Below, one piece after another: positions 41,945-50,936 of a stretch of DNA of 58,229 bases (its first letter is position 1; each line of letters begins with the position of its first letter). The position numbers were made by a program, and so were the translations under genes. Source of the stretch: a bacterium (GTDB taxonomy: Bacteria; AUK180); assembly GCA_023133295.1 (NCBI GenBank), contig JAGLWT010000050.1:1-58229 (forward strand), given 5' to 3'. Under the pieces are notes generated by a model. The model was not told the DNA's origin, ran no database searches, and was given only the letters and a program-made list of their open reading frames with translations.

Positions 41945-44533
41945 GTGATCTATTGTATTGATGTTGGAAGTACTACAACAAAACTTATCGGCTTTGACAA
42001 TAGCGGTAGTATTATAAAGAGTATCATTCTTCAGGATAAACATTTCACAACGGTTGAAGCGCCGAACAATGATGTTACAATTGCTATTAATGAACTTTTT
42101 AAAAAGAATTCCATTGATTGTCCAAAGAAAAATGTCTATATAACAAGTTCAGCCGGCGGCGGACTGAAGATCCTTGTTATTGCCCTCACATCTTCAATGT
42201 CGGGAAATTCCGCTGTAAGAGCAGCGCAGATATCAGGTGGTGTTATCGCGGATAAGGTAACTCTTGATTTTCCATTGACCAGGATTGAAAAGATTGAGAA
42301 GATCATACAATCAAGTCCGGATATGATGTTGTTTATTGGCGGAATTGAAGGCGGCGGCACCGCAAATATTATTGAGCTTGCCTATATACTTTCTTACGGA
42401 ACTCCAAGAAATTATTTAACGGGTGAAAAAATCCCTCTTATCTATGCAGGAAACAGTAAGGCGCAAAAACAGATTGACAGATTGTTGAGGAAGCATTATA
42501 AAATATACTTTTCAGAAAATATTCGGCCAAAGATCATGGACGAAAATGTTTATAAGGTGAAAGATATAATTCAGGATATCTTTACCAACCATGTAATGAA
42601 AATCGCACCGGGATTCAAGGGTATTTATAACTATACGGAAAATAATATCCTGCCTACCCCTCTTGCCGTTGAAGAATTTTTGCTCAAAAGATATAAAGAC
42701 ACTAAAGAAACAATTCTTGCTATTGATCTTGGCGGCGCGACAACTGACATTTTTTCAAATATTGACGGGAATTTTAAACGAACGGTTGTTGCCAATCTCG
42801 GAATGAGTTACAATATAGCCAATATCTATACAGAGAAGGACTCGAGCTTTGTAAATAACTTTTTTGGACGCAGTATTGATATGGCGGCTTTTCGCAACTA
42901 CATAGGTAATAAGTATTCAAATCCTACCGATAATCCTAGATCCGTCGGGGAAGAGCAATTTGAAATGATCCTTGCCTCTCTTGCTATAAAAAAAGCGATG
43001 GATATCCATTTCAGGGATTATTACAAATCGATCAATGTCAAAAAAAGTCTTCACAGCCGAAAGGAAGTAGAGAAATTGAGAGAGCAAAAAACTTATAATG
43101 CAGAGTATATTGATAATATTATTCTTTCAGGCGGAATATTCACTATTTTAAATCGTGAAGATACAATGAAGGTAATTGACAGCGGGCTGGATACTCATAA
43201 AAGGATCAGAATACATAAAGATAACCATTTTATCCTGCCACATCTTGGAAATCTTTTGAATAATTCCGATTATGATGTTAATGAAATTCAAAGACAGCAT
43301 ATTGAATTTTGCGGATACACTACAAATCAAAGGAAAAAATTTCTTTTTAAAAATTATGATAAGAACTATCTCTTAATAGAAGACCCAAAAAGAGATATCA
43401 AGATCTTAAAAAAGAATTCTTCAGGCCTTCTTTTTTCAAAGGTGAATACCGATAAATTTAAGGATGGGGATTTTATAAATTTTGCCCAATATGATAAAAA
43501 GAATAATAATAAATCAGAGGTAAAAGAACATTCGGAAAAATTATTTGAAATAAAGAGAGCCGATAACATTATTGTGGAAAAGTTTATCCCTTATCCTTAC
43601 AAAATTAGGGTGAAGAAAAATGAAATTGTAAATTCAGAGTCCGTAATTGCTTCCTGCGGCAGGAAAATAAATGAGATTGTAGTAAAAAATATTTTTGTGA
43701 AGAAAGATGACAGAATTGAATATCTTAAAAAGCCCGGGGATAATTTTAATCAGGAAGAAGCAATCTTCAGGCTCGTAAATAAAAAATGGGGTAGGGATGA
43801 CCCGAATTTCTACTTCCCCTATTGCGGAAGGATAGAAGAAATTGATAGTGAGAATAATATAATTATCCTGAGTAGAGATATTGACAATTTCAGAAATGAT
43901 ATTGTTATTGATATTGATAAAAAGTTTCGCATAAATAAATACAATTTCCCTCTTATAAAGGGTGATGCTATCTATGACGGCCAATGTATCTTTAAGGACA
44001 TATATTCACCAAAATCCGGTATAATAAAAGATATTGATTTAGAAAATCAGAAGATTACAATAACTGCAAAGTATAATAACGAAGATATTCAAGCACTTGT
44101 TCCGGGCGTGGTTCAGGAAATATTAGGGACTAATTCCGTTTTGATCGAAGTAAAAGGAAAGGTAATTTATGGGAAATTAGGATTTGGCAAAGAAGATATT
44201 GGCATTGCGGTGCCCTATAATTCTAAAATTAGTGATGATATAAGAAAAAAGATCATCTTTTTCAACTCTCCCTGCGAATTTGACGGACTAAAAGAACTCA
44301 TAAAAACGGGAGAACGGAGTTTTATCTTCTGGAATATCAATTACTCCACTTACAAAAGATTGGAAACAGAAAATGTAAATGTTATTGTTCTTTCAGGATT
44401 TTCCGGCGGAAAATCCGAGAATTCTATTTTGAATGAACTTTCAGGAAAAAGTATCTTTATCAATCCATACACAAGCTTACGAGCAAATGTAAAGCGCCCG
44501 TATGTTATAATAGGAGAAAGCGCGCCATCGTGA
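41945..44533 (+). CDS. MutL-type (glutamate mutase L) ASKHA ATPase with long C-terminal extension
   Basis: 862 residues from a GTG start (AGGAA four bases before). Residues 1 to about 450 are a MutL/GlmL-like domain of the actin-hexokinase-Hsp70 fold: CIDVGSTTTKLIGFD (phosphate-1), SSAGGGLKILVIALT, LFIGGIEGGG, LAIDLGGATTDIFS (phosphate-2) and IILSGGIF. Known relatives are encoded with B12-dependent mutases and aminomutases and are thought to reactivate or chaperone them. About 400 further residues exceed the usual length. They contain three similar beta-hairpin units (YFPYCGRIEEIDSENNIIIL, YSPKSGIIKDIDLENQKITI, ALVPGVVQEILGTNSVLIEV) like a barrel-sandwich/lipoyl-type fold. No mutase subunit is in the window. 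A+T content is high, as in the M16 remnant, suggesting a shared foreign or distinct origin. Confidence 0.75.
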   Translation: MIYCIDVGSTTTKLIGFDNSGSIIKSIILQDKHFTTVEAPNNDVTIAINELFKKNSIDCPKKNVYITSSAGGGLKILVIALTSSMSGNSAVRAAQISGGVIADKVTLDFPLTRIEKIEKIIQSSPDMMLFIGGIEGGGTANIIELAYILSYGTPRNYLTGEKIPLIYAGNSKAQKQIDRLLRKHYKIYFSENIRPKIMDENVYKVKDIIQDIFTNHVMKIAPGFKGIYNYTENNILPTPLAVEEFLLKRYKDTKETILAIDLGGATTDIFSNIDGNFKRTVVANLGMSYNIANIYTEKDSSFVNNFFGRSIDMAAFRNYIGNKYSNPTDNPRSVGEEQFEMILASLAIKKAMDIHFRDYYKSINVKKSLHSRKEVEKLREQKTYNAEYIDNIILSGGIFTILNREDTMKVIDSGLDTHKRIRIHKDNHFILPHLGNLLNNSDYDVNEIQRQHIEFCGYTTNQRKKFLFKNYDKNYLLIEDPKRDIKILKKNSSGLLFSKVNTDKFKDGDFINFAQYDKKNNNKSEVKEHSEKLFEIKRADNIIVEKFIPYPYKIRVKKNEIVNSESVIASCGRKINEIVVKNIFVKKDDRIEYLKKPGDNFNQEEAIFRLVNKKWGRDDPNFYFPYCGRIEEIDSENNIIILSRDIDNFRNDIVIDIDKKFRINKYNFPLIKGDAIYDGQCIFKDIYSPKSGIIKDIDLENQKITITAKYNNEDIQALVPGVVQEILGTNSVLIEVKGKVIYGKLGFGKEDIGIAVPYNSKISDDIRKKIIFFNSPCEFDGLKELIKTGERSFIFWNINYSTYKRLETENVNVIVLSGFSGGKSENSILNELSGKSIFINPYTSLRANVKRPYVIIGESAPS

Positions 44534-45057
44534 CAGTCCTCTGTTTTCCAGTACGAGTGCTAACTTCATTATGTAATTCTTCGAATTCCCCTTGTTTTCC
44601 ATCTCTCTACCTAAATCTACGCCATAATAAACATTGAAAGGAAAAAGTATAGTCTTTCCACCAACAAGGAGATATTTCAAAGGCAATTAATGGGGAAATG
44701 CGGGAATACTGAGACTAGTGTACTGTCTCATAAATACGTTGACAATGGAATACTTAGATTTGAGTCAATTCCAACGAACAATGAGTGCAGTGTACCCTTT
44801 GTGGTACATAAGCGAAGAGAAAGGAATAAATTGACCAAAGATGATATTCCCTTCGGGCTGAGGCTCTTTTTCTGTCTTCTGCGTTGCTCGTTGCTTACAT
44901 ACCGCAGTGGGTATGCGGCGCTCCTCGCGCCTTGAATACTAAAAAAAATAGCGTCAGCCATTGTTAATGTATTTATGAGACAGTACACTTAGATATCTGA
45001 TTATTGAGATTGCTCTTTCAACGATCAAAGTTACACCCATCAACCTCTTGATATGTC
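44534..45057. other. Intergenic region containing a MITE
   Basis: No gene is supported. 44534-44716 shows no recognisable feature. The MITE copy M4 occupies 44717-44989. 44990-45057 leads into the ndk promoter. Confidence 0.65.
44717..44989. mobile_element. MITE-like element, 273 bp (copy M4)
   Basis: Ends AGTGTACTGTCTCATAAATA (44717) and an inverted right end (complement AGTGTACTGTCTCATAAATA) ending at 44989; the first 20 bases of both ends are identical. It is in the opposite orientation to M3. It contains the conserved block (TTGAGTCAATTCCAACGAAC) and the GCATACC...GGTATGTAAGCAA-like segment. No transposase is encoded. The identical termini suggest a relatively recent copy. Confidence 0.9.
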
Positions 45058-45086
45058 TTGAAAAACTCCCTGCAATAAGTTACAAT
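45058..45086 (+). promoter_or_regulatory. Sigma70-type promoter for ndk and probably the whole 45-53 kb run
   Basis: TTGAAA (45058-45063), 17 bp, TACAAT (45081-45086). GGAAGGAG precedes the ATG at 45119. No further promoter is obvious before 53.4 kb, and genes downstream overlap or are separated by only a few bases. Confidence 0.75.
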
Positions 45087-45118
45087 ACAAAAGCAAAAAT
45101 ATTCGGAAGGAGCGCTCA

Positions 45119-45541
45119 ATGATCGAACGAACTCTTATTATTATTAAGCCGCGTGCGATGAAGGAAAATAAGCTCAGTAAAATTCTTACAATGATAGAGG
45201 AAAAGGGCTATCATTTGGTTGCCGGAAAGGTGGTTAAACTCTCCAGGGCGCAAGCCGAGGGGTTCTACCATGTTCATAAGGGTAAGGAATTCTATGAAGG
45301 CCTGGTGAAATTTATGCTGACCGGCCCGATATTTGTCTCCGTATGGGAAGGCGAAAATATTATTCTCGGCCTCCGAAAGCTCATGGGAAAGACGAATCCC
45401 TTAGAGGCGAAAGAAGGTACGATCCGCCACAAATATGCACACAATGTCAGAGAGAATTGTATACACGGATCGGATTCGACGCAATCTGCAGATAGCGAGA
45501 TCCCATTCTTCTTTTCTGAAAATGAACTGATCATGGAGTAG
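45119..45541 (+). CDS. ndk: Nucleoside diphosphate kinase
   Basis: 140 residues. It transfers the gamma-phosphate of ATP to other NDPs through a phosphohistidine in the cytoplasm. The catalytic His is H116 in RENCIHGSDS, and N113, S118 and D119 are conserved. ERTLIIIKPRAM replaces the usual KPDA/G-V segment, and IRHKYAHN replaces IRGDFG-D, so it is a somewhat divergent member. The length matches the family. It is separated from the NuoE-like gene by three bases and so heads the operon. Confidence 0.93.
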   Translation: MIERTLIIIKPRAMKENKLSKILTMIEEKGYHLVAGKVVKLSRAQAEGFYHVHKGKEFYEGLVKFMLTGPIFVSVWEGENIILGLRKLMGKTNPLEAKEGTIRHKYAHNVRENCIHGSDSTQSADSEIPFFFSENELIME

Positions 45542-45544
45542 ATT

Positions 45545-46021
45545 ATGGTACAGATGCTTGAGGAATTAAAACCGATGCTGGCTAAGTATAAGGGTGAACG
45601 GGGAGTTTTGATCCCTGTTTTGCAGGATATCCAGGAAAAGTATAAATATATTCCACCTGACAGCGTTGCTGTCATTTCCAAGGAATTACGCATTCCGGTA
45701 ACGAAGATAAACGGTGTAATAACTTTTTACTCCCAATTCCGCTCGGAACCGGTCGGTAAATATATTGTAAGGATATGCAATGGTACCGCATGTTTTGTTA
45801 ATAACGCAGAGAGCATTTCCGATACATTGAAGGAAGCTTTGAAGATAGATGTTGATGAAACAACCGAGGATAAACTGTTCACTCTGGAGAAGGTCGCCTG
45901 TCTGGGCTGCTGTTCATTGGCGCCTGTTATAATGATAAATGACAAGGTTTTCGGTAAGCTGGATTCCACCAAGGTCAAGAAGATCATTGAAAGATATCAG
46001 AAAGAGCAGCCGGATGAATAA
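45545..46021 (+). CDS. nuoE: NuoE/HydC-like [2Fe-2S] thioredoxin-fold subunit
   Basis: 158 residues. N-terminal helical bundle (GVLIPVLQDIQEKYKYIP) then a thioredoxin-like [2Fe-2S] domain with ligands in ICNGTACFV (C-x4-C) and KVACLGCCSLAPVI (C-x3-C). This is the 24-kDa subunit type of complex I (NuoE) and of soluble NADH-dependent complexes such as HydC of electron-bifurcating hydrogenases. It passes electrons to or from the FMN/NADH subunit encoded next. It overlaps that gene by eight bases. Because no membrane subunits are present, a soluble complex is inferred. Confidence 0.92.
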   Translation: MVQMLEELKPMLAKYKGERGVLIPVLQDIQEKYKYIPPDSVAVISKELRIPVTKINGVITFYSQFRSEPVGKYIVRICNGTACFVNNAESISDTLKEALKIDVDETTEDKLFTLEKVACLGCCSLAPVIMINDKVFGKLDSTKVKKIIERYQKEQPDE

Positions 46022-47771
46022 TATCAAGAGGATCAAGGTAGGGATGGCTTCGTGTGGACTTGCGGCCGGCGCTCAGGAGATCTACGATATATTATCGGCG
46101 GATCTTGGAGATAAATTGGAAGGTACCGGCTGTATCGGCATGTGTTTCAGAGAGCCGTTGGTTGAGATAGAATTCACGGACGGCAGGAATCTTACCATTG
46201 GGGATGTCGATCCGGAGAGAGCAAGGCTTTTAGCGGAAAAACTTACAACAGAAATACCCGAGGAGTGGATCATATATGACACTGCCTCAAAAGAATTTGC
46301 AAAGCAGCCGTATTTTTCTAAACAGCATAAGATCGCTTTGCGGAATTCCGGTATAATTAACCCTGAATCGATAGAAGAGTATTTGGAAAAAGATGGTTAT
46401 GAGGGACTGAAGAAGGCATTGAAAATGCCAGGCGATGACCTTTGCCAGCTGATCCTTGATTCCGGCCTTCGCGGCCGTGGAGGAGCGGGATTTCCTACGG
46501 GTTTGAAGTGGAAATTCGCCCGCCGCTCTCAAAATGATCAGAAATATATTATATGTAATGCTGACGAGGGAGATCCCGGCGCGTTCATGGACCGGTCCCT
46601 TTTGGAGGGTGACCCGCATGCTGTGCTTGAAGGTATGGTGATCGGAGGATGCGCTATCGGCGCAACTATGGGATACATTTATGTCAGAGCAGAATACCCG
46701 CTTGCGATCGAGAGATTGGAAAAAGCTTTGATTCAGGCGAGAGAAAAGGGCTTTATCGGTAAAAATATTTTCGGGAGCGGCTTTGATTTCGATCTTGAGA
46801 TCAAGAAAGGCGCAGGCGCTTTTGTATGCGGTGAAGAAACGGCTTTGATGCATTCAATAGAAGGTGACAGAGGAATGCCCACGCTAAAGCCGCCGTTTCC
46901 CGCAGAAAGCGGCCTATGGGGCAAACCCTCGAATATCAATAATGTGGAGACCTTAGCCAATATTCCCTGGATAGTGTTTCATGGTCCCGAAAAATATGCT
47001 GCGATCGGTACTGAGGACAGCAAAGGGACGAAGGTATTTGCCTTGACGGGGAAAGTAAAGTATTCCGGTACGGTTGAAGTTCCCATGGGCAGCACTCTGC
47101 GTGAGATCATCTTTGATATTTCAGGCGGGATAAAGAACGATAAACAATTTAAAGCCGTTCAGATCGGCGGCCCTTCCGGCGGCTGTCTGCCGGAATCCCT
47201 TCTTGATACGGTCGTCGAATATAAAGCCTTGAATGCAACCGGAGCCATCATGGGTTCCGGCGGTATGGTGGTCATGGACGAAGAAACCTGTATGGTGGAT
47301 GTCGCGAAGTACTTCTTGAATTTTACGGTTGAGGAATCTTGCGGCAAGTGCACATTCTGCAGGATCGGAACAAGAAGAATGTATGAGATATTGGATCGCA
47401 TTACTCGTGGTGAAGGGAAGATGTCGGATCTTGATGAACTTGAGAAATTAGGGCATCAGGTCAAGAACGGCTCCCTTTGCGGCCTCGGGCAAACTGCCCC
47501 TAACCCGGTGATCACAAGCCTGAAATATTTCAGAGATGAGTATGTGGCTCACATTGAAGGTAAGAAATGCCCCGCCGGTGTCTGCAAGGAGCTGATCTTA
47601 TTTACTATTGATGAAGAGAAATGCACGGGTTGTACCCTTTGTGCCCGCAATTGTCCCGTGGACGCCATAAGCGGAGAAGTAAAAAAGCTGCACTTGATAG
47701 ATCAGGAAGCATGTATCAAGTGCGGGAAGTGTTATGATGTCTGCCGCTTTGACGCTGTTATCAAGGAGTAA
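46014..47771 (+). CDS. nuoF: NuoF/HydB-like NADH- and FMN-binding iron-sulfur subunit
   Basis: 585 residues from the ATG at 46014. An N-terminal [2Fe-2S] thioredoxin-like segment (C14 in GMASCGLAAGA, C40/C44 in GTGCIGMC) precedes the NuoF core: GRGGAGFPTGLKW (NADH/FMN loop), ADEGDPGAFMDRS, and an SLBB domain. The [4Fe-4S] motif is ESCGKCTFCRIGT with a distal Cys in GSLCGLGQ. The C-terminus adds a 2x[4Fe-4S] ferredoxin module (CTGCTLCARNCPVDAI and CIKCGKCYDVC). This architecture equals HydB of bifurcating hydrogenases and related soluble NADH:ferredoxin oxidoreductases. It starts within the NuoE gene and is followed three bases on by the large fusion subunit. Confidence 0.94.
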   Translation: MNNIKRIKVGMASCGLAAGAQEIYDILSADLGDKLEGTGCIGMCFREPLVEIEFTDGRNLTIGDVDPERARLLAEKLTTEIPEEWIIYDTASKEFAKQPYFSKQHKIALRNSGIINPESIEEYLEKDGYEGLKKALKMPGDDLCQLILDSGLRGRGGAGFPTGLKWKFARRSQNDQKYIICNADEGDPGAFMDRSLLEGDPHAVLEGMVIGGCAIGATMGYIYVRAEYPLAIERLEKALIQAREKGFIGKNIFGSGFDFDLEIKKGAGAFVCGEETALMHSIEGDRGMPTLKPPFPAESGLWGKPSNINNVETLANIPWIVFHGPEKYAAIGTEDSKGTKVFALTGKVKYSGTVEVPMGSTLREIIFDISGGIKNDKQFKAVQIGGPSGGCLPESLLDTVVEYKALNATGAIMGSGGMVVMDEETCMVDVAKYFLNFTVEESCGKCTFCRIGTRRMYEILDRITRGEGKMSDLDELEKLGHQVKNGSLCGLGQTAPNPVITSLKYFRDEYVAHIEGKKCPAGVCKELILFTIDEEKCTGCTLCARNCPVDAISGEVKKLHLIDQEACIKCGKCYDVCRFDAVIKE

Positions 47772-47774
47772 TTG

Positions 47775-50700
47775 ATGGAAACCGTACATATAACTTTTAA
47801 TGGAAGAAAATTAGAGGTGGAAAAGGGCAGGACAATACTCGATATTGCCACAGAGCAAGGCATTTTTATCCCGACACTTTGCGAAGAGCCGAGATTGGAC
47901 CATTATGCCTCATGCCGTGTATGTCTCGTTGAAGTAAAAGGCGCAAAGGCATTCATGCCCGCCTGTTCCACTTATGTTTGGGATGGGATGGATATCATTG
48001 AGAATTCTGAAGATATCAAAGAATCCAGAAAGATGTCATTGGAATTGATGCTCTCCAATCACTTTGCTGATTGTTACCCTCCCTGTAATCGCGCTTGCCC
48101 CGCAAATGTTGACATTCAGGGCTATATAGCGCATATCGCGAATGGAGAGTATAAGAAAGCCATTCGCCTTATAAAGGAGAAAATAGCGCTGCCGGTCTCT
48201 ATCGGACGCATCTGTCCGCAGCTTTGCGGAGAAAAATGTTATCGGAATGAGATCGAAGAAAAACTGATGATAAATCCTTTGAAGAGATTTGTCGCTGAGA
48301 AGGATATTGAATCTTTAAACCCATACATACCGGAGATCGAAGAAGAGAAAGGTATTAAGGTCGCGGTCGTGGGTTCAGGCCCCGCAGGCCTTTCTGCTGC
48401 CTATTATCTGCGGATAAAGGGATATCAGGTAACCATCTTTGAGAAATTACCGGAAACAGGCGGAATGCTTCGATACGGTATTCCCGCATATCGGCTCCCA
48501 AAGGAATTACTTGATAAAGAGATCGACATAATCAGAAAAATGGGCGTTGAGATAAAGACCCGTGTTGAATTCGGAAAGGATGTCACTGTTGATGAATTGA
48601 AAGCACGGGGCTATAAGGCATTCTTTGTAGGCATCGGCGCTCAGTATGATACGACCATGGGCATTCCCGGTGAAGACGCAAAGGGTTCATTTCGCTCCAT
48701 AGAGTTTCTCAGGGATTTTTCTCTTGGAAGACTACCAAAGATCGGTGATATCTGCGCCGTTGTCGGTGGAGGCAATACCGCGATGGATGTGTGCAGAACT
48801 CTTGTCCGCCTTGGCGCCAAAGAGGTGCATATTATCTATAGAAGGAACAAGGAAGCAATGCCCGCCGACCCGGTAGAGATTAGAGAAGCTGATGAAGAGG
48901 GAGTTATTTTTGATTTCTTGAGGCATCCTCAGGAAGTAATATTAGATGAGAATGGGCGCGCAAAAGGCGTGAAGCTCATTAAGATGGAATTAGGCGAACC
49001 CGATTCATCGGGCCGCCGCCGTCCTATTCCCGTAGAGGGCTCTGAGTATATTATGGAGTTAGATGCCATCGTAACAGCTATCGGGCAGAAAGTCGATAGT
49101 GATATCGTTTCTTACTTCTCCGGTATGAATACCGATAAAAAAGGCAGAATATTGATCGAAGAAGACAGTATGCTTACAAGCGTGGACGGTGTCTTTGCGG
49201 GTGGCGACTGTGTCCTTGGCCCGTCTACTGTTGTTGAGTCAATTGCGACCGGAAGGAATGCCGCTGAAGCCATTATCCGTTATCTGACGGATGGCGTCGT
49301 TTCAGGCAAACCGTTTGAATTTTTTATCAATAAAGAGGATTTCCGCCCGGTCACTCCCGAAGACTTTGTCGGTGAAGAAAAGAAACCCGCTCAGAAACTG
49401 AAGCATATTTCACCTGATGTCAGAAAAAAGAATTTCGATGCCTATGAATTCACATTAACGGAGGATCAGGTTAAGCAAGAGGCAATGCGATGTATGCAAT
49501 GCGGTTGCCAGGAATTATTTGACTGCAAACTCAAGGAATACTGCACGACTTATGAGATCCAAAAAGATAGATATGCCGGTACATTCAAGGACCTTGTAAG
49601 AGATACCTCCCATCCCTATATGGAGATAAATTTCAACAAGTGTATTCTTTGCGGTCGTTGTGTCCGCGTATGTGAGGAATTGGTTGGCGTCAATGCTCTG
49701 GGATATATCAACAGAGGCTTCCCCACGCAGATAGGCCCGCGAATGGATTCGGACTTCTTCCATTCTCCCGACTGTATCTCTTGCGGTGAATGTGCTGATA
49801 CCTGTCCCACCGGTGCTATAGCATCTTTGCCGGATACATGCCAACCCGGCCCGCACACACTTACTCATTATAAAACGGTTTGCGCCAATTGTGATCTGGG
49901 ATGTGAAGTGCTCGCATCCTATAACGGCGGCGAGTTCAAGAATTTCATCGGTGATGCGGAAACTACTCTTTTAAACGGCATGATGTGCGCTACCGGAAAA
50001 TTCGGCAGCGGCTACATGAGGAATATGCCCGTAGATTGGAGCTTGAATATAAGCTCATTGACCACATTCCTGCAGAATCATCGAAATAAGAAGGTAGGCG
50101 TTCTCCTTGGGGGAGGTTTTACAAATGAAGAATATCGCGCCTTGATCCCTTATGTGAAGAATTACACGGATCTTATCGGAGTACTTGATAAGGATAAGGT
50201 GTCCGGATTTTCAAACACAAAATTCTCGGAGATACTTTCCGCAAAACGCCTGCTTCTATGCGGGGACAATTTAAACGAAGTTCACGGCTCATTGAGATAT
50301 TATCTTGCTCAGGCAAAAAAGAACGGCATAGAGATCGTTTTTGTCGGAGATAATTACGATGACCATCTTAATGCGGACAGTGTTCTTGCGGAACTGCCCG
50401 AGCTTCATGAGGGTGATATCGTGATCTTGAGTGAAAGCTTCATCACGGAGGACAATGCAGAGCTTCTGAGTAAAAGCAAGTATGTACTGCTGAAAAGATA
50501 TGCCAATGAGAACGGCAGAGATGAACTTCTGATGCGCAATGGGATAAAGCAATGGGATCTCAAGGAGATATTGTCTGCGGATGTTCTGGTGACCTTCAAT
50601 ACCATTATCCCTGAAGGCATAGAATATAACAGATCAGCGGTAGTATCCAATATCGGGCCCGAGAAAACAGGAAGCGAAGAATTATTCATACAGAATGTTC

Positions 50701-50936
50701 CGCTTTCAGTGAAAAGAGGGACGGTTCTGGCAGCGGATATGACCAGTATAAGGATACGATCCTCAAAATTGAACGATTGGATCAAGGTTGACTTTTCAGT
50801 GCTTTCCGAGTCAACTGATTTCTACACTTCTACTCCGGTTGAAATGTCGCTGAAGCATGCCAATAAGAATAATTGCTGTACCGAGCCGTATTCAAATCTT
50901 GCGATACTGAAGGTGAGGGAGAAGGGGCTTGTCTGA
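47775..50936 (+). CDS. NuoG-like / NfnB-like fusion oxidoreductase without catalytic molybdenum or hydrogenase site
   Basis: 1053 residues from the ATG at 47775 (AAGGAG upstream). Order: NuoG-type [2Fe-2S] (C36, C47, C50, C64); GltD/NfnB-type Fer4_20 domain (CYPPCNRACPANVDIQGYI, about 90-195); FAD/NAD(P) Rossmann domains (VAVVGSGPAGLSAAYYL at about 196, AVVGGGNTAMDVCRTL at about 325, and GVFAGGDCVLGPSTV); CMQCGC cysteine cluster; two [4Fe-4S] motifs (CILCGRCVRVC, CISCGECADTC, about 620-680); and a MopB-type [4Fe-4S] motif (VCANCDLGCEVL, CATGKFG, about 702-740). The last 310 residues look like a decayed molybdopterin-oxidoreductase fold, as in NuoG. No H-cluster motifs and no formate dehydrogenase active site were seen. 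Predicted to exchange electrons between NAD(P)H, flavins and ferredoxin. The end overlaps the ECF gene by eight bases. Confidence 0.85.
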   Translation: METVHITFNGRKLEVEKGRTILDIATEQGIFIPTLCEEPRLDHYASCRVCLVEVKGAKAFMPACSTYVWDGMDIIENSEDIKESRKMSLELMLSNHFADCYPPCNRACPANVDIQGYIAHIANGEYKKAIRLIKEKIALPVSIGRICPQLCGEKCYRNEIEEKLMINPLKRFVAEKDIESLNPYIPEIEEEKGIKVAVVGSGPAGLSAAYYLRIKGYQVTIFEKLPETGGMLRYGIPAYRLPKELLDKEIDIIRKMGVEIKTRVEFGKDVTVDELKARGYKAFFVGIGAQYDTTMGIPGEDAKGSFRSIEFLRDFSLGRLPKIGDICAVVGGGNTAMDVCRTLVRLGAKEVHIIYRRNKEAMPADPVEIREADEEGVIFDFLRHPQEVILDENGRAKGVKLIKMELGEPDSSGRRRPIPVEGSEYIMELDAIVTAIGQKVDSDIVSYFSGMNTDKKGRILIEEDSMLTSVDGVFAGGDCVLGPSTVVESIATGRNAAEAIIRYLTDGVVSGKPFEFFINKEDFRPVTPEDFVGEEKKPAQKLKHISPDVRKKNFDAYEFTLTEDQVKQEAMRCMQCGCQELFDCKLKEYCTTYEIQKDRYAGTFKDLVRDTSHPYMEINFNKCILCGRCVRVCEELVGVNALGYINRGFPTQIGPRMDSDFFHSPDCISCGECADTCPTGAIASLPDTCQPGPHTLTHYKTVCANCDLGCEVLASYNGGEFKNFIGDAETTLLNGMMCATGKFGSGYMRNMPVDWSLNISSLTTFLQNHRNKKVGVLLGGGFTNEEYRALIPYVKNYTDLIGVLDKDKVSGFSNTKFSEILSAKRLLLCGDNLNEVHGSLRYYLAQAKKNGIEIVFVGDNYDDHLNADSVLAELPELHEGDIVILSESFITEDNAELLSKSKYVLLKRYANENGRDELLMRNGIKQWDLKEILSADVLVTFNTIIPEGIEYNRSAVVSNIGPEKTGSEELFIQNVPLSVKRGTVLAADMTSIRIRSSKLNDWIKVDFSVLSESTDFYTSTPVEMSLKHANKNNCCTEPYSNLAILKVREKGLV

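Noticed and set aside
47775..50936. Reading the large fusion protein as a hydrogenase or formate dehydrogenase catalytic subunit
   Set aside because: No H-cluster motifs and no SeCys/Cys active-site pattern or complete molybdopterin-binding regions were found; the C-terminal part looks like a NuoG-type remnant.
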